Shown here: positions 24,877-33,754 of the stretch, piece after piece
How the letters are laid out: each line of letters opens with the position of its first letter
How positions within the stretch are numbered: position 1 is the stretch's first letter
Source of the DNA: Pseudomonas sp. CAN1
GTDB taxonomy: Bacteria > Pseudomonadota > Gammaproteobacteria > Pseudomonadales > Pseudomonadaceae
DNA: 64,000 bases
Assembly: GCF_030462585.1 (NCBI RefSeq)
Contig: NZ_JASMRU010000007.1
Coordinates: 1-64,000 of the forward strand
Direction of reading: 5' to 3'
The notes under the pieces: model-generated
Seen by the model: the letters and a program-made list of their open reading frames with translations, nothing else
What the model was told of the DNA's origin: nothing
Databases searched by the model: none
Program-made: the position numbers and the translations under genes

Positions 24877-25398
24877 TCAGTTCAGACTGATGCCTGCCTT
24901 CACCGACTCGATCTCACCTGCCAACTCCGCATAGCGTTGCGCCGGCGCCGCATAGGTCAACGAGTACGCCGCACCATCGCCCAACGCGACCTGCACCGTC
25001 TGCTTGAGCACCTCGGTACCGTTCTGGCTGATGCCGCAATGCACCTCCAGCCCCACCAACCCGCCAAGTCTGGTGTCCAGCGGCTTGCTGCACGCCGCCT
25101 GGAAGCCTTGGCGCATGAAGTCCTTCTGCAGCGCCTTGCGCATCTCAACGATGACATTCTCGACACTGACCGCGACACCGGAGCCGAGCCGGCTGCGCGT
25201 GACTTCCATGACCAGGTCCTGGGAACCGTCCTCCGCCATGCGTACACCACGCTGACGAACCACCGGAGCATCCGCCGCCGAATCCGCCGGCGAGCGCGAC
25301 ACCTCCCAGCCCTGCGGCCAGATCACCTGCATTTCCGCCAACGCCGGCAGCGGCACCAGCAGCGCGCCGAGCAACAACCAGGATCGCAGACCGCCCAT
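24877..25398 (-). CDS. Periplasmic DUF4946-like hypothetical protein
   Basis: The 173-aa protein has a clear signal peptide (MGGLRSWLLLGALLVPLPALA, cleavage before EMQ). The mature part starts MQVIWPQGWEVSRSPADS and contains two Cys (AACSKPL and EVHCGIS) that could form a disulfide. It resembles the Pseudomonas DUF4946 group, a tentative call; its role is unknown. The start at 25398 has GGAGG 5 bases upstream, with an adjacent ATG (25401) as the alternative. Confidence 0.7.
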   Translation of the reverse strand: MGGLRSWLLLGALLVPLPALAEMQVIWPQGWEVSRSPADSAADAPVVRQRGVRMAEDGSQDLVMEVTRSRLGSGVAVSVENVIVEMRKALQKDFMRQGFQAACSKPLDTRLGGLVGLEVHCGISQNGTEVLKQTVQVALGDGAAYSLTYAAPAQRYAELAGEIESVKAGISLN

Positions 25399-25696
25399 CA
25401 TCACCTCCGAACAATCACACAGGGACACCATAGCAGGCGCCCACACACCTTCGTGGGCCAGCGAACCCGCCAAAGGCAGACCACCTCTTCGAGCACCAGC
25501 AAAAGCATGATCCTTCGATACCACTCCTTCCGAAGCCCCTCTCGCGAAGCCCGCGCATCATGCCAGCGCAGCCCGCGACAACAGAAGCCACCTGACGATC
25601 CACCATGCCTTTCTCCAGGCAAAAAAGACCGCCAAGCGGCATGCCGGTTGAGTGGATAGTTTGCTAAGCTTCGCGCGCCACCATTAGGCCATCACC

Positions 25697-25846
25697 ATGA
25701 CCGAACAAAGACAATTTCACGGATTGCGGCTTTACGTCGATCAGCTGCTGCTGGAAGGCTGGTCTATCACTTCGCGCGAGCCCCTGACCCTCAAGCGCGG
25801 GCAAGAACGCCTGCAGCACCTCCACGGCATGCTGCTCAGCGCCTGA
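25697..25846 (+). CDS. Small ORF, 49 aa, unknown
   Basis: A short frame reads MTEQRQFHGLRLYVDQLLLEG... and ends HGMLLSA. The composition is protein-like, with no runs typical of shadow frames, and I have an impression of similar short proteins elsewhere in Pseudomonas. No strong ribosome site is visible. The surroundings 25399-25696 and 25847-26080 contain nothing else I can support. Confidence 0.45.
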   Translation: MTEQRQFHGLRLYVDQLLLEGWSITSREPLTLKRGQERLQHLHGMLLSA

Positions 25847-26080
25847 CATACCAGCAGGGCAGCCCCTCCCCCGGCAACACTCTTTCATTTCGCCCACCCG
25901 ACACGAAGCCCCCTCTTTTTCGCAACTTCCATGCCCTCCCGGGCAAGCGACAGACATTGGAAGCCGATAGTCGAGCCTGCACAAGAAGCCCTGTATCGCA
26001 TTGATTCTTCAGGCAGGCAGAACAGTGCTGTAGGCTCCATACTCATGGAAAGCACGCAATCGCAGGCTCAGTGAGGTCAC

Positions 26081-26395
26081 ATGAAGAAGCTCACAGCATT
26101 GCTCCTGCTCACAACCCTGGCCAGTGGCGCTCAGGCCTCCGACTTCTGCACCGGCGTCGGCCTGTTTGCACGCGCAGGCGCCCTGTACCGCGACCAAGGC
26201 AAAACCGAGCAGCAGGCGATAGCCGCCATTCACGACGGCAGCGCCAAGCTGGACGCCGACACCCAGGTGATCGTCAGGTACTTCGTGCGGTTCGGTTACC
26301 ACGGCGACCAGACACCCGATCAGGCGTACGCGAATGCCGAACTGAAATGCCGGCAGTACGAAACCTCCAGCGAAAGCAGAAACGCAATGAACTAG
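26081..26395 (+). CDS. Small exported hypothetical protein
   Basis: The 104-aa protein starts with a good signal peptide (MKKLTALLLLTTLASGAQA, cleavage before SDFC). The mature part of about 85 residues has two Cys (DFCTGV and LKCRQYE) that may pair. GAGGTC lies just before the ATG. No family is recognised. The following 410 bases to tRNA-Val hold only the tRNA terminator and no supported gene. Confidence 0.65.
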   Translation: MKKLTALLLLTTLASGAQASDFCTGVGLFARAGALYRDQGKTEQQAIAAIHDGSAKLDADTQVIVRYFVRFGYHGDQTPDQAYANAELKCRQYETSSESRNAMN

Positions 26396-26754
26396 AGGCC
26401 ACGCCAGCGTCCTGGCCTGACACTCCCCCAGCACCGCCGCCTCAAGCCGACACAGCTACGCACCGCCCATGACAAAGAGACCCCCTGGAAGCCGGCACGC
26501 GCATATAGATAGCTGCGCCACGCCGGCGAGAACCCGAACCAGCAGCAAGCGAGCAATGGGAAGAGGAAGAACAGATAAAGGAGGGAAGAAGCCTCTGGAC
26601 CTGCAAGCGCCCCAAGCCAGATCGACAGCGAGATAGCGACCTACTATCCAGCGCCACCTCAGCAGAAGATGCTCGAGCACCACAGCGCGCATCGCCCGAA
26701 GCGCACGACCACCGGACGCCCTGCCGGTGATTCCGCGAAAAACGCCCAAAACAA

Positions 26755-26785
26755 AAAGGGCGACCCTTTCGGATCGCCCTTTCTG
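26755..26785 (-). terminator. Terminator of tRNA-Val
   Basis: AAAGGGCGA pairs with TCGCCCTTT about 25 bases past the 3' end of tRNA-Val, with A/T runs outside the stem. Confidence 0.75.
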
Positions 26786-26807
26786 AAATCGCCGAAGCGA
26801 TTATGTT

Positions 26808-26884
26808 TGGTAGGCACAATTGGACTCGAACCAACGACCCCCACCATGTCAAGGTGGTGCTCTAACCAACTGAGCTATGTGCCT
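26808..26884 (-). tRNA. tRNA-Val(GAC)
   Basis: The minus strand forms a 77-nt tRNA with encoded CCA: acceptor AGGCACA/TGTGCCT, D arm AGCTCAGTTGGTTAGAGC, anticodon stem CCACC/GGTGG around TTGACAT (anticodon GAC, decoding GUC), and T arm TTGGTTCGAGTCCAA. Confidence 0.96.
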
Positions 26885-26928
26885 GTCGTGTGGGGCGCAT
26901 TCTACGCGATCGTTTTAGAGCGTCAAGC

Positions 26929-26959
26929 ACTTTTTTCAGCTAAGCCACTGAAAAAGTGA
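26929..26959. terminator. Inverted repeat between tRNA-Val and the oxidoreductase gene
   Basis: CACTTTTTTCAG and CTGAAAAAGTG can pair, followed by a run of T. It lies upstream of both divergent genes and may insulate them. Confidence 0.45.
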
Positions 26960-27070
26960 ATTTTTTTATGTTCGACCGTCCGTAAATTATTTTGCACGGG
27001 CACTAGCCGGCCTGATTCGACTCAGGTAGCATCCACCCATCTCGTAAAAAATAACAAACACAGGTGCATT

Positions 27071-28354
27071 ATGCCGCACACCTCCTACCCCTCTTCCTAT
27101 TACGCAGCTTCGGCCAACCCGGTTCCGGCACGTCCTGAACTGCAGGGCGAGGTGGAAACCGATGTCTGCGTGATCGGCGCAGGCTACACCGGCCTGTCGA
27201 CCGCCCTGTTCCTGCTGGAAAACGGTTTCAAGGTCACCGTACTGGAAGCCGCCAAGGTTGGCTTCGGTGCCTCGGGCCGTAACGGCGGCCAGATCGTCAA
27301 CAGCTATAGCCGCGACATCGACGTCATTGAACGCACCGTCGGCGCCAAGCAGGCAAAACTGCTGGGCGACATGGCCTTCGAAGGCGGCCGCATCATTCGC
27401 GAGCGCATCGCCAAGTACAACATCCAGTGCGACCTGAAGGACGGCGGCGTGTTCGCGGCCCTCAGCACCAAGCAGATGGGCCACCTGGAGTCGCAGAAGA
27501 AGCTGTGGGAGCGCTTCGGCCACACCCAGCTGGAACTGATGGACGCCAAGCGCATCCGTGAAGTCGTCGGCACCGACAGCTATGTCGGCGGCATGCTCGA
27601 CATGAGCGGCGGCCACATCCACCCGCTGAACCTCGCCCTGGGCGAAGCCGCAGCCGTGGAATCCCTCGGTGGCGTGATCCACGAGCAGTCCCCTGCCGTG
27701 AAGATCGACCGTGGCGCCAACCCGGTCGTACACACCCCGAAGGGCCGTGTGAAAGCCAAGTTCATCGTGGTGGCCGGTAACGCCTACCTCGGCGGCCTGG
27801 TACCGGAGCTGGCTTCCAAGTCCATGCCGTGCGGCACCCAGGTGATCACCACCGAGCCGCTGAGCGCCGACCTGGCCAAGTCCCTGCTGCCGACGGACTA
27901 CTGCGTCGAAGACTGCAACTACCTGCTCGACTACTACCGCCTGACCGGCGACAACCGCCTGATCTTCGGTGGTGGCGTGGTCTACGGTGCGCGCGACCCG
28001 TCGAACATCGAGGCGATCATTCGTCCGAAGATGCTCAAGGTGTTCCCGCAGCTGAAGGACGTGAAGATCGACTTCGCCTGGACCGGCAACTTCCTGCTGA
28101 CCCTTTCGCGTCTGCCGCAGGTTGGCCGTATCGGCGACAACATCTACTACTCCCAGGGTTGCTCGGGCCACGGCGTGACCTACACCCACCTGGCGGGCAA
28201 GCTGCTGGCCGAAGTGCTGCGCGGCCAGGCCGAGCGTTTCGACGCCTTCGCCACCCTGCCGCACTACCCCTTCCCGGGCGGCCGCATGTTCCAGGTGCCG
28301 TTCTCCGCGATCGGTGCCTGGTACTACACCATGCGCGACAAGCTGGGCATCTGA
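27071..28354 (+). CDS. FAD-dependent oxidoreductase, gamma-glutamylputrescine oxidase (PuuB/PauB) type
   Basis: The 427-aa protein is a DAO-family flavoenzyme. The Rossmann FAD motif is DVCVIGAGYTGLSTALFLLENG, and GASGRNGGQIVNSYSRD is the pattern typical of PuuB-like oxidases. The C-terminal part has FAWTGNFLLTLSRLPQVGRIGDNIYYSQGCSGHGV. Such enzymes oxidise glutamylated polyamines or related amines. P. aeruginosa has several paralogues (PauB), so the exact substrate is open. AGGTG lies 5 bases before the ATG. A bidirectional terminator follows. Confidence 0.85.
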   Translation: MPHTSYPSSYYAASANPVPARPELQGEVETDVCVIGAGYTGLSTALFLLENGFKVTVLEAAKVGFGASGRNGGQIVNSYSRDIDVIERTVGAKQAKLLGDMAFEGGRIIRERIAKYNIQCDLKDGGVFAALSTKQMGHLESQKKLWERFGHTQLELMDAKRIREVVGTDSYVGGMLDMSGGHIHPLNLALGEAAAVESLGGVIHEQSPAVKIDRGANPVVHTPKGRVKAKFIVVAGNAYLGGLVPELASKSMPCGTQVITTEPLSADLAKSLLPTDYCVEDCNYLLDYYRLTGDNRLIFGGGVVYGARDPSNIEAIIRPKMLKVFPQLKDVKIDFAWTGNFLLTLSRLPQVGRIGDNIYYSQGCSGHGVTYTHLAGKLLAEVLRGQAERFDAFATLPHYPFPGGRMFQVPFSAIGAWYYTMRDKLGI

Positions 28355-28374
28355 CGCCCCGCTTCATACCGCAC

Positions 28375-28405
28375 AAAAAAACGGCGCCTCAGGGCGCCGT
28401 TTTTC
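28375..28405. terminator. Bidirectional terminator between convergent genes
   Basis: AAAAACGGCGCC-tcag-GGCGCCGTTTTT lies between the oxidoreductase stop and the end of the convergent transporter gene, overlapping the latter's last codons. Confidence 0.9.
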
Positions 28406-29393
28406 TTTTCGGGGACTTCTCCTTGGGGGATTTGTCCGCAGGTGACGTATCGCTGCGCACCTGGGCGTGACTCATCAGCGCGAAGATCAGGCTGCCGCCG
28501 ACTATGTTGCCGGCCAGCGTCGGCAGGGCGAAGTCGAGAACGAACGCCCCCAGCCCCACCTCCCCGGCGAACATCAGGTAACCCACCTCGCAGGTGCCGA
28601 CCACGATGTGGCTGAAGCTGCCCAGCGCCATCAGGTAGGTGACCAGGAAGATGATCCATACCTTGGCGTTCTCCGCCGCCGGCACCAGCCAGACCATGGT
28701 GGCGATCATCCAGCCGGAAACGATGCCCTTGGAGAACATCTGCCAGTGGTCGTTCTCCATCACCTCACGGCCGATGTCGAGGAAGGCCTGGTCGGCCTTG
28801 GTGTCGAAGATCGGCAGGTGCAGCATGCCGTAGGCGAACAGCAGCGCGCCGACGATATTGCCCGCCAGCACCACCGACCACAGCCGCAGCAACTGGCCGA
28901 ACTTCTCCAGGGTCGGCTCACTCATCACCGGCAGCACCGCTGTCAGGGTGTTCTCGGTGAACAACTGCTGACGCGCGAGGATGATCGCCAGGAAGCCAAC
29001 CGGGTAGCCGAGGCTGGTGGTGATCACCGCCATGTCGTGCTCCGGCAGCCGCGAGCGGAACAGCCCCATGGCCATCAGCGACAGGCCGATGGTCAGCCCA
29101 GCGGCCAGCGCCGACCACCAGAGCGCGGCCAGGGTGCGGTCCAGTTCGTGATTGCCCTGCAGGCGGATGACTTCGTGCAGCACCAGCGCGCGCGGCGGCT
29201 GGCTTTTCTCTACCTTGCGGCGCTCCTCGGCGGAGAGATCGTCCGCCGTGTCGCTGCCGGCTTTCGAGCTGCCAGCTTTCGAGCCGCGCGATGGCGTGTT
29301 GCGCGAAGGATTGCGCGGAGCGGGCTTCTTCGCGCTCGACGCACTCGGCTTGGCACGCGCACCGCTGCGTGCGGGAGGTTTTTCCGTGGCCAT
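28389..29393 (-). CDS. Formate/nitrite transporter (FNT) family protein
   Basis: The 334-aa inner-membrane protein has a long charged N-terminal tail (about 70 residues rich in Ser, Lys, Pro and Ala) and then six hydrophobic segments with FNT features: RQQLFTENTLTAVLPV, SKGIVSGWMIATMVWLVPAAENAKVW and GSFSHIVVGTCEVGYLMFAG. FNT proteins are pentameric channels for formate, nitrite or similar anions; the substrate here is unknown. The start at 29393 has GAGGTG 7 bases upstream. The C-terminal tail is again Lys/Ser/Pro-rich, so both tails are probably cytoplasmic and disordered. Confidence 0.85.
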   Translation of the reverse strand: MATEKPPARSGARAKPSASSAKKPAPRNPSRNTPSRGSKAGSSKAGSDTADDLSAEERRKVEKSQPPRALVLHEVIRLQGNHELDRTLAALWWSALAAGLTIGLSLMAMGLFRSRLPEHDMAVITTSLGYPVGFLAIILARQQLFTENTLTAVLPVMSEPTLEKFGQLLRLWSVVLAGNIVGALLFAYGMLHLPIFDTKADQAFLDIGREVMENDHWQMFSKGIVSGWMIATMVWLVPAAENAKVWIIFLVTYLMALGSFSHIVVGTCEVGYLMFAGEVGLGAFVLDFALPTLAGNIVGGSLIFALMSHAQVRSDTSPADKSPKEKSPKRKTAP

Positions 29394-29465
29394 GCGGGGC
29401 ACCTCGCTGGGGCAGTGCAAAGTTAGGCTGCGCCCCTCCCGCTTCGGTTCCGCAAAGTTGTGGCC

Positions 29466-29951
29466 TCAGGCGGCCGGTTCGAAGCGCAGGCGGCGCCAGT
29501 CGGTATCCAGGTGGCCGAAATAGACGCAACCGAAGCCGCGGGGAAACAGGATGTGCTCGGCCGTGATACCCGGACCTTCGAGGCGCAGCAGGCGGCCCCA
29601 GGGATAATGACTGATGCGCCCGCGTACATCCTCGACCGTGCCACCGCGCCACCAGTGGATGGCCGCTTCGGCATCCTCGACGCCTTCGGGCTGCTCGATG
29701 CGAACCGGCTCGTCGCGCCAGGCGATTACCCGCTGCGGATTGAAACCACTCTGCTGCACAAGAGGCAGCGGCGTGATCCACGTAGCGCCATCGCACTCCT
29801 CGATCGACACCGCCAGCTCGCACCACTGCGGCTGCTCCAGCGCCCAGAGCAGGTCGCCATCGATGGCCAGCGAAGGTTCGGGCTGCGCCTGGATGCGGAA
29901 GCCGGAGCAAACCAGCTCGCCGTCCCGCAGCACGATGCGGAACTCGCTCAT
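29466..29951 (-). CDS. Conserved hypothetical protein
   Basis: The 161-aa soluble protein (MSEFRIVLRDGELVCSGFRIQ...) has no signal peptide or known motif. It overlaps the upstream phosphatase-like gene by 4 bases, so the two are probably co-translated. Trp-rich stretches (AAIHWWRGG, YPWGRLL) suggest a compact fold. Function unknown. Confidence 0.65.
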   Translation of the reverse strand: MSEFRIVLRDGELVCSGFRIQAQPEPSLAIDGDLLWALEQPQWCELAVSIEECDGATWITPLPLVQQSGFNPQRVIAWRDEPVRIEQPEGVEDAEAAIHWWRGGTVEDVRGRISHYPWGRLLRLEGPGITAEHILFPRGFGCVYFGHLDTDWRRLRFEPAA

Positions 29952-30283
29952 GCCCGCTCCACGCGAAGCAAAGGTCCGACCTTCTGCTCAAGCAGCAGCA
30001 CCAGTTCAGGCTGCAGATAGGCGTAGTCGTCGGGGATATCCAGGCACACCAGGCGCTTGCCGCGCATGGCCGCGGAGAAGCGACGCAGCAGCGCCTGGCG
30101 GTGTCGGCGCTCCATGACGAAGACCAGGTCGGCCCACTCCAGTTGCTCGGCGCTCAGCGGGCATTCCGCGTCCGGCGCCAGCCCGGCGGAGTCAGTCTCG
30201 ACCTCCGGCCAGCTGGCGAAGACGGTTTCGGCGGTGGGGCTGCGCAAGCGATTGCGGCTGCAGATGAACAAAGCGCGGCGCAC
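29948..30283 (-). CDS. Low-molecular-weight protein tyrosine phosphatase-like protein
   Basis: The 111-aa protein starts MRRALFICSRNRLRSPTAE, where CSRNRLRS fits the Cys-x5-Arg-Ser phosphate loop of the low-molecular-weight phosphatases. A late DIPDDYAY could supply the general acid, but the usual DPxG spacing is not kept. At 111 aa it is shorter than classic members (about 150 aa). It forms an operon with the hypothetical protein at 29466. Whether it acts on phosphotyrosine is uncertain. Confidence 0.75.
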   Translation of the reverse strand: MRRALFICSRNRLRSPTAETVFASWPEVETDSAGLAPDAECPLSAEQLEWADLVFVMERRHRQALLRRFSAAMRGKRLVCLDIPDDYAYLQPELVLLLEQKVGPLLRVERA

Positions 30284-30342
30284 TTCATCCTCCCTACGGC
30301 TGGCGCGCGAACGGCAGCGGCGATTCTAGGGAAGAAGGCGGC

Positions 30343-31173
30343 TCAGGGCGACTTCTGTTTGGCTTTCTGGCGTTCGAGGAACTCCAGCTTCCACTGCTCG
30401 ACACCCAAATGCTCGGAGTCCAGGCTGGCCTCGACGCCGTACTTCGCCTTCAGCACGGCGACTTCCGCGGCGTGGTCGACGAGGAAGCGGTCGAAGCGCC
30501 CGATCAGCTCACCCTGCTTCAGCGTGGACAGGTGGAAGGCACTGCGCGTGTGCGGCAGCGACGGGTCGAACACCAGCGCACCGGGTTTCGCACGGATGTT
30601 GTCCAGGTAGTAAGTGGCGACCACCACGTTGAAGTAGGCGCCGTCGGCCTGCTTCTTCAGCGCGGCCTGCATCATCTGCCGCAGGTCGGCCCCCGGCGCG
30701 ATGGTGATCTGCCCGGACTGCACCTGCTGCTCGTAGCCGCGCGGCGTCCAGCCCTCCACCAGCGCCAGCTTCTTCAGGGCGCCGACGCCCTGCCCCAGCC
30801 GTTCCGGCGCCACCAGCACGCCATCGACGTACTCGGTCACCGGCTGGCTGTAGTGCAGGGATTTCCCGGCCTTCTGCTCGGGCGCCCAGCTGGGGTTGTC
30901 CGGATACTTGAGATCGACCTGGCCGGACAGCAGCGCCGGCAGCAGCGCATCCACCGGCAGCGGCCGGTATTCCAGGGTAATGCCGCTGGTGCTGGCGAAC
31001 AGGTCCAGCACCTCGCGGGCGAAGCCCTGGTAATTGCCCTGGGCATCGGTGCTGTAGTGCGGGGCGAAGGCGAGTTTCTCGACGCCGACGACGTAGGTCT
31101 GTGCCATGGCGGCACTGGAAACACCACTGGTAAGGATGCTGGCGAGCGCGCAGCAGAATGCCTTGAGCTTCAA
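30343..31173 (-). CDS. Periplasmic solute-binding protein family 3
   Basis: The 276-aa protein has a signal peptide (MKLKAFCCALASILTSGVSSAAMA, cleavage before QTY) and the SBP_bac_3 pattern: FAPHYSTDAQGNYQGFAREVLDLFA, LLSGQVDLKYPDNP and a C-terminal helix. No ABC permease or ATPase gene adjoins it, so it may serve a distant transporter or act as a sensor-like binder. It lies 65 bases after moaA on the same strand. The ligand is unknown; small polar or amino acids are typical for the family. Confidence 0.78.
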   Translation of the reverse strand: MKLKAFCCALASILTSGVSSAAMAQTYVVGVEKLAFAPHYSTDAQGNYQGFAREVLDLFASTSGITLEYRPLPVDALLPALLSGQVDLKYPDNPSWAPEQKAGKSLHYSQPVTEYVDGVLVAPERLGQGVGALKKLALVEGWTPRGYEQQVQSGQITIAPGADLRQMMQAALKKQADGAYFNVVVATYYLDNIRAKPGALVFDPSLPHTRSAFHLSTLKQGELIGRFDRFLVDHAAEVAVLKAKYGVEASLDSEHLGVEQWKLEFLERQKAKQKSP

Positions 31174-31238
31174 ACGACTCTCCTTGTTGCCTGTTGTTTT
31201 TGTTCTGTCCGGCGGGCCGAGCGCCCGCCGTGGCGGAC

Positions 31239-32234
31239 TCAGCCGCCGGTCATGCTCATGAAGCGCAGCACCTGGACCTGCTGGTCGGCTTCGAAATGGT
31301 GGCGTTCGGGCTTGAGTTGCAGTGCCTGCATCAGCGCCTCGCGCAGGCGTGCGCTGTCGCCGGGGTGTTCGCGCAGCAACTGGCGCAGGTCCAGCGCGCC
31401 TTCGTGGCCGAGGCAGAGCACCAGCTTGCCTTCGGCGGTCACCCGCACCCGGTTGCAGTCGCCGCAGAAGTTGTGGCTGTGCGGCGAGATGAAGCCGATG
31501 CGGCTGGCGTAGCCGTCGATGCGGTAGTAGCGCGACGGTCCGCCGCTGCGCTCAGGCGTCGGCAGCAGTTGCCAGCGCTCGGCGAGCTGCGCGCGGACCT
31601 CGTCGCTGCTGCACAACGTCTGCTTGCGCTCGTGGCTGCTGACGCTGCCCAGCGGCATCTCCTCGATGAAGCTGATGTCGATGCCCTTCTCCAGGGCGAA
31701 GGCCACCAGCTCGCAGACTTCGTCGTCGTTGCGGCCCTTCTGCACCACGGCATTGAGCTTGATGCGCTCGAAGCCGGCCTCGCGGGCAGCGTCGATGCCA
31801 TCGAGCACCTGCTCCAGCTTGTCGGAGCGGGTAAAGGCGGCGAAGCGCTCGCGGCGCAGGGAATCCAGGCTGATGTTCAGGCGGCGCACGCCGGCTGCGC
31901 GCAGCTCGGCCGCGCGCTCACGTAGTTGCGAGCCATTGGTGGTGATGGAGAGATCGTCCAGCTCCGTCCGCGCGCCCAGTCGCGCCAGCAGGCTGGTCAG
32001 CCCCTTGCGCACCAGCGGCTCGCCGCCGGTGATGCGGATGCGCTTCACGCCCAGGCCGATGAAGGCGTCGGCGACGGCTTCCAGCTCCTCCAGGCTCAAT
32101 ACCTGGTCGCGCGGCAGGAACTGCATGTCTTCGCTCATGCAGTAGGTGCAGCGGAAATCGCAGCGGTCGGTGACCGACAGGCGCAGGTAGGTGATGCGTC
32201 GACCGAAAGGGTCGACCAGCTGGGAATCGGACAT
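31239..32234 (-). CDS. moaA: GTP 3',8-cyclase (molybdenum cofactor synthesis)
   Basis: The 331-aa radical SAM enzyme starts molybdopterin synthesis from GTP. The first cluster motif is CDFRCTYC (CxxxCxxC), with ITGGEPLVR and ISLDSL in the barrel; the second cluster is formed by FCGDC...LVLC. The C-terminal Gly-Gly (SMTGG) is conserved for activity. It is divergent from the TetR gene at 32427, as in the P. aeruginosa gcl region, and may be one of several moaA copies in the genome. Confidence 0.95.
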   Translation of the reverse strand: MSDSQLVDPFGRRITYLRLSVTDRCDFRCTYCMSEDMQFLPRDQVLSLEELEAVADAFIGLGVKRIRITGGEPLVRKGLTSLLARLGARTELDDLSITTNGSQLRERAAELRAAGVRRLNISLDSLRRERFAAFTRSDKLEQVLDGIDAAREAGFERIKLNAVVQKGRNDDEVCELVAFALEKGIDISFIEEMPLGSVSSHERKQTLCSSDEVRAQLAERWQLLPTPERSGGPSRYYRIDGYASRIGFISPHSHNFCGDCNRVRVTAEGKLVLCLGHEGALDLRQLLREHPGDSARLREALMQALQLKPERHHFEADQQVQVLRFMSMTGG

Positions 32235-32295
32235 GGGGGTTCCGGATGGCAGTTGCCGAACGAAAGTGCGCTAGAAATACCGCAGAACCGGGCAG

Positions 32296-32340
32296 CTGTA
32301 CACAGAAAACCGACCCACGAGTCAGGAAAATGCGTACAAG
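32296..32340. promoter_or_regulatory. GTAC-type operator-like motifs between moaA and the TetR gene
   Basis: CTGTACACAG (32296-32305) and TGCGTACAAG (32331-32340) resemble the four motifs in front of gcl. They suggest that the RutR-like regulator also controls its own divergent promoter. Inferred. Confidence 0.45.
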
Positions 32341-32426
32341 CGCCTGAGTTGAGGGCTTCCGAAGCCCGGTGCTACCATGCCCGGCTCAGTTGGGTGACCA
32401 CGCAATACAAGAAAGAAGACCAGCCA

Positions 32427-33080
32427 ATGACCAGCATCCGCGAGCGTAACCGTCGCCTCATCCTGCGCGCAGCCAGCGAGGAATTCGCCGAAAAAGGCTT
32501 CGCGGCGACCAAGACCAGCGACATCGCCGCTCGCGCCGGGCTGCCCAAGCCCAACGTCTATTACTACTTCCAGTCCAAGGAAAACCTTTACCGCTGCGTG
32601 CTGGAAAGCGTGGTGGAGCCGCTGCTGCAGGCCTCCGCACCGTTCCGCGAGGACGATGAGCCGAGCGAGGCGCTGCGCGCCTACATTCGTTCCAAGGTGA
32701 GGATTTCCCAGGAGCTGCCGCACGCTTCCAAGGTGTTCGCCAGCGAGCTGATGCACGGGGCGCCGCACCTGCCCAAGGAATACCTGGATGAGCTGAACGC
32801 CCAGGCGCAGCGCAACATCGCCTGCCTGCAGAGCTGGATCGACCGCGGCCTGCTGGCGCCGGTGGACCCGCATCACCTGCTGTTCACCATCTGGGCGGCG
32901 ACCCAGACCTACGCCGATTTCGACTGGCAGATCTCCATGGTCACCGGCAAGACCAGCCTCAGCGATGCGGATTTCGAGGCGGCCACCGAGACCATCACGC
33001 GCCTGGTGCTGCGCGGCACTGCGCCAGACGGCGGCACCGAGCCCAAGCCGCAGGGGCGTTTGCGGCCGTTGTCGATTTAA
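32427..33080 (+). CDS. TetR-family regulator, RutR-like, of the gcl locus
   Basis: The 217-aa protein has a TetR HTH (FAATKTSDIAARAGLPKPNVYYYFQSKENLY, residues 25-55) and a ligand-binding part close to E. coli RutR: AYIRSKVRISQELPHASKVFASELMHGAPHL and HHLLFTIWAATQTYADFDWQI. RutR senses uracil and purine/pyrimidine breakdown states. Here the location next to the glyoxylate carboligase operon suggests control of ureide and glyoxylate use. A ribosome site is not obvious. Probably a repressor that binds the GTAyrCAA repeats in both flanking intergenic regions. Confidence 0.85.
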   Translation: MTSIRERNRRLILRAASEEFAEKGFAATKTSDIAARAGLPKPNVYYYFQSKENLYRCVLESVVEPLLQASAPFREDDEPSEALRAYIRSKVRISQELPHASKVFASELMHGAPHLPKEYLDELNAQAQRNIACLQSWIDRGLLAPVDPHHLLFTIWAATQTYADFDWQISMVTGKTSLSDADFEAATETITRLVLRGTAPDGGTEPKPQGRLRPLSI

Positions 33081-33108
33081 CGCCAGCAGTATTCGAACGC
33101 CTGAACGA

Positions 33109-33191
33109 GTAGGAGCGAGCTTGCTCGCGAACCCGCCGCGCACCTGAAACTTCCGGCGTAGACGGGGGTTCGCGAGCAAGCTCGCTCCTAC
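33109..33191. repeat. REP pair (inverted)
   Basis: GTAGGAGCGAGCTTGCTCGC... at 33109-33132 and its inverted copy at 33168-33191 form a classic Pseudomonas REP doublet, between two convergent genes. Confidence 0.9.
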
Positions 33192-33226
33192 AGGTGTAAC
33201 CGGGCGCGCGCCCTTTCCTTTCTCGA

Positions 33227-33658
33227 TCAGCCCGCGTCAGCCACCAGGCCCAGCGCCTGCACGCCACGGATCGCGCATTGCTCATCGATGTCCGAGGCGT
33301 CGCCGCTGATGCCGATGGCGCCTATCACTTCATTCGCCGAATTACGGATCAGCACGCCGCCCGGCGCAGGCACCACGTTGCCTTGCGCCAGGGTGTTTAC
33401 CGCGGCGATGAACGACGGCCGCTGCTGAGCGTCCGCCGCCAGCACCCGCGACGACTTGCCCAGCGCCACGGCGCCCCATGCCTTGCCGATGGCGATCTGC
33501 GGACGAAGCATGCTGGCGCCGTCCTCGCGCTGCAGGCTCAGCAGGTGCCCGCCGGCATCCAGCACGGCGATGGTCAGCGGCGCAGTGGACAGCTCGCGGC
33601 TGGCGACCAGGGCGTGACGGGTGATGTCCAGGGCGGTTTCCAGACTCAGGATGCTCAT
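33227..33658 (-). CDS. GlcG/HbpS-like heme-binding family protein
   Basis: The 143-aa protein has the GlcG/HbpS fold signature: ITRHALVASRELSTAPLTIAVLDAGGHLLSLQREDGA and VPAPGGVLIRNSANEVIGAIGISGDASDIDEQCA. Members occur beside glycolate and glyoxylate genes, and their role is not settled. The start at 33658 lies after GAGGAAAACCTC. It is divergent from gcl and shares its regulatory region. Confidence 0.87.
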   Translation of the reverse strand: MSILSLETALDITRHALVASRELSTAPLTIAVLDAGGHLLSLQREDGASMLRPQIAIGKAWGAVALGKSSRVLAADAQQRPSFIAAVNTLAQGNVVPAPGGVLIRNSANEVIGAIGISGDASDIDEQCAIRGVQALGLVADAG

Positions 33659-33754
33659 GAGGTTTTCCTCTTCAAGTTGGTAAGGCAGGTAAAGGTCGGT
33701 AAGCCGGGGCCACGCCATGCACAGGTGAAGACTGCGCACACGCGTATCAGAAAT

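Noticed and set aside
26456..26749. 97-aa minus-strand frame before tRNA-Val
   Set aside because: Arg/Leu-rich composition, no ribosome site and overlap with the tRNA terminator region; no support as a gene.
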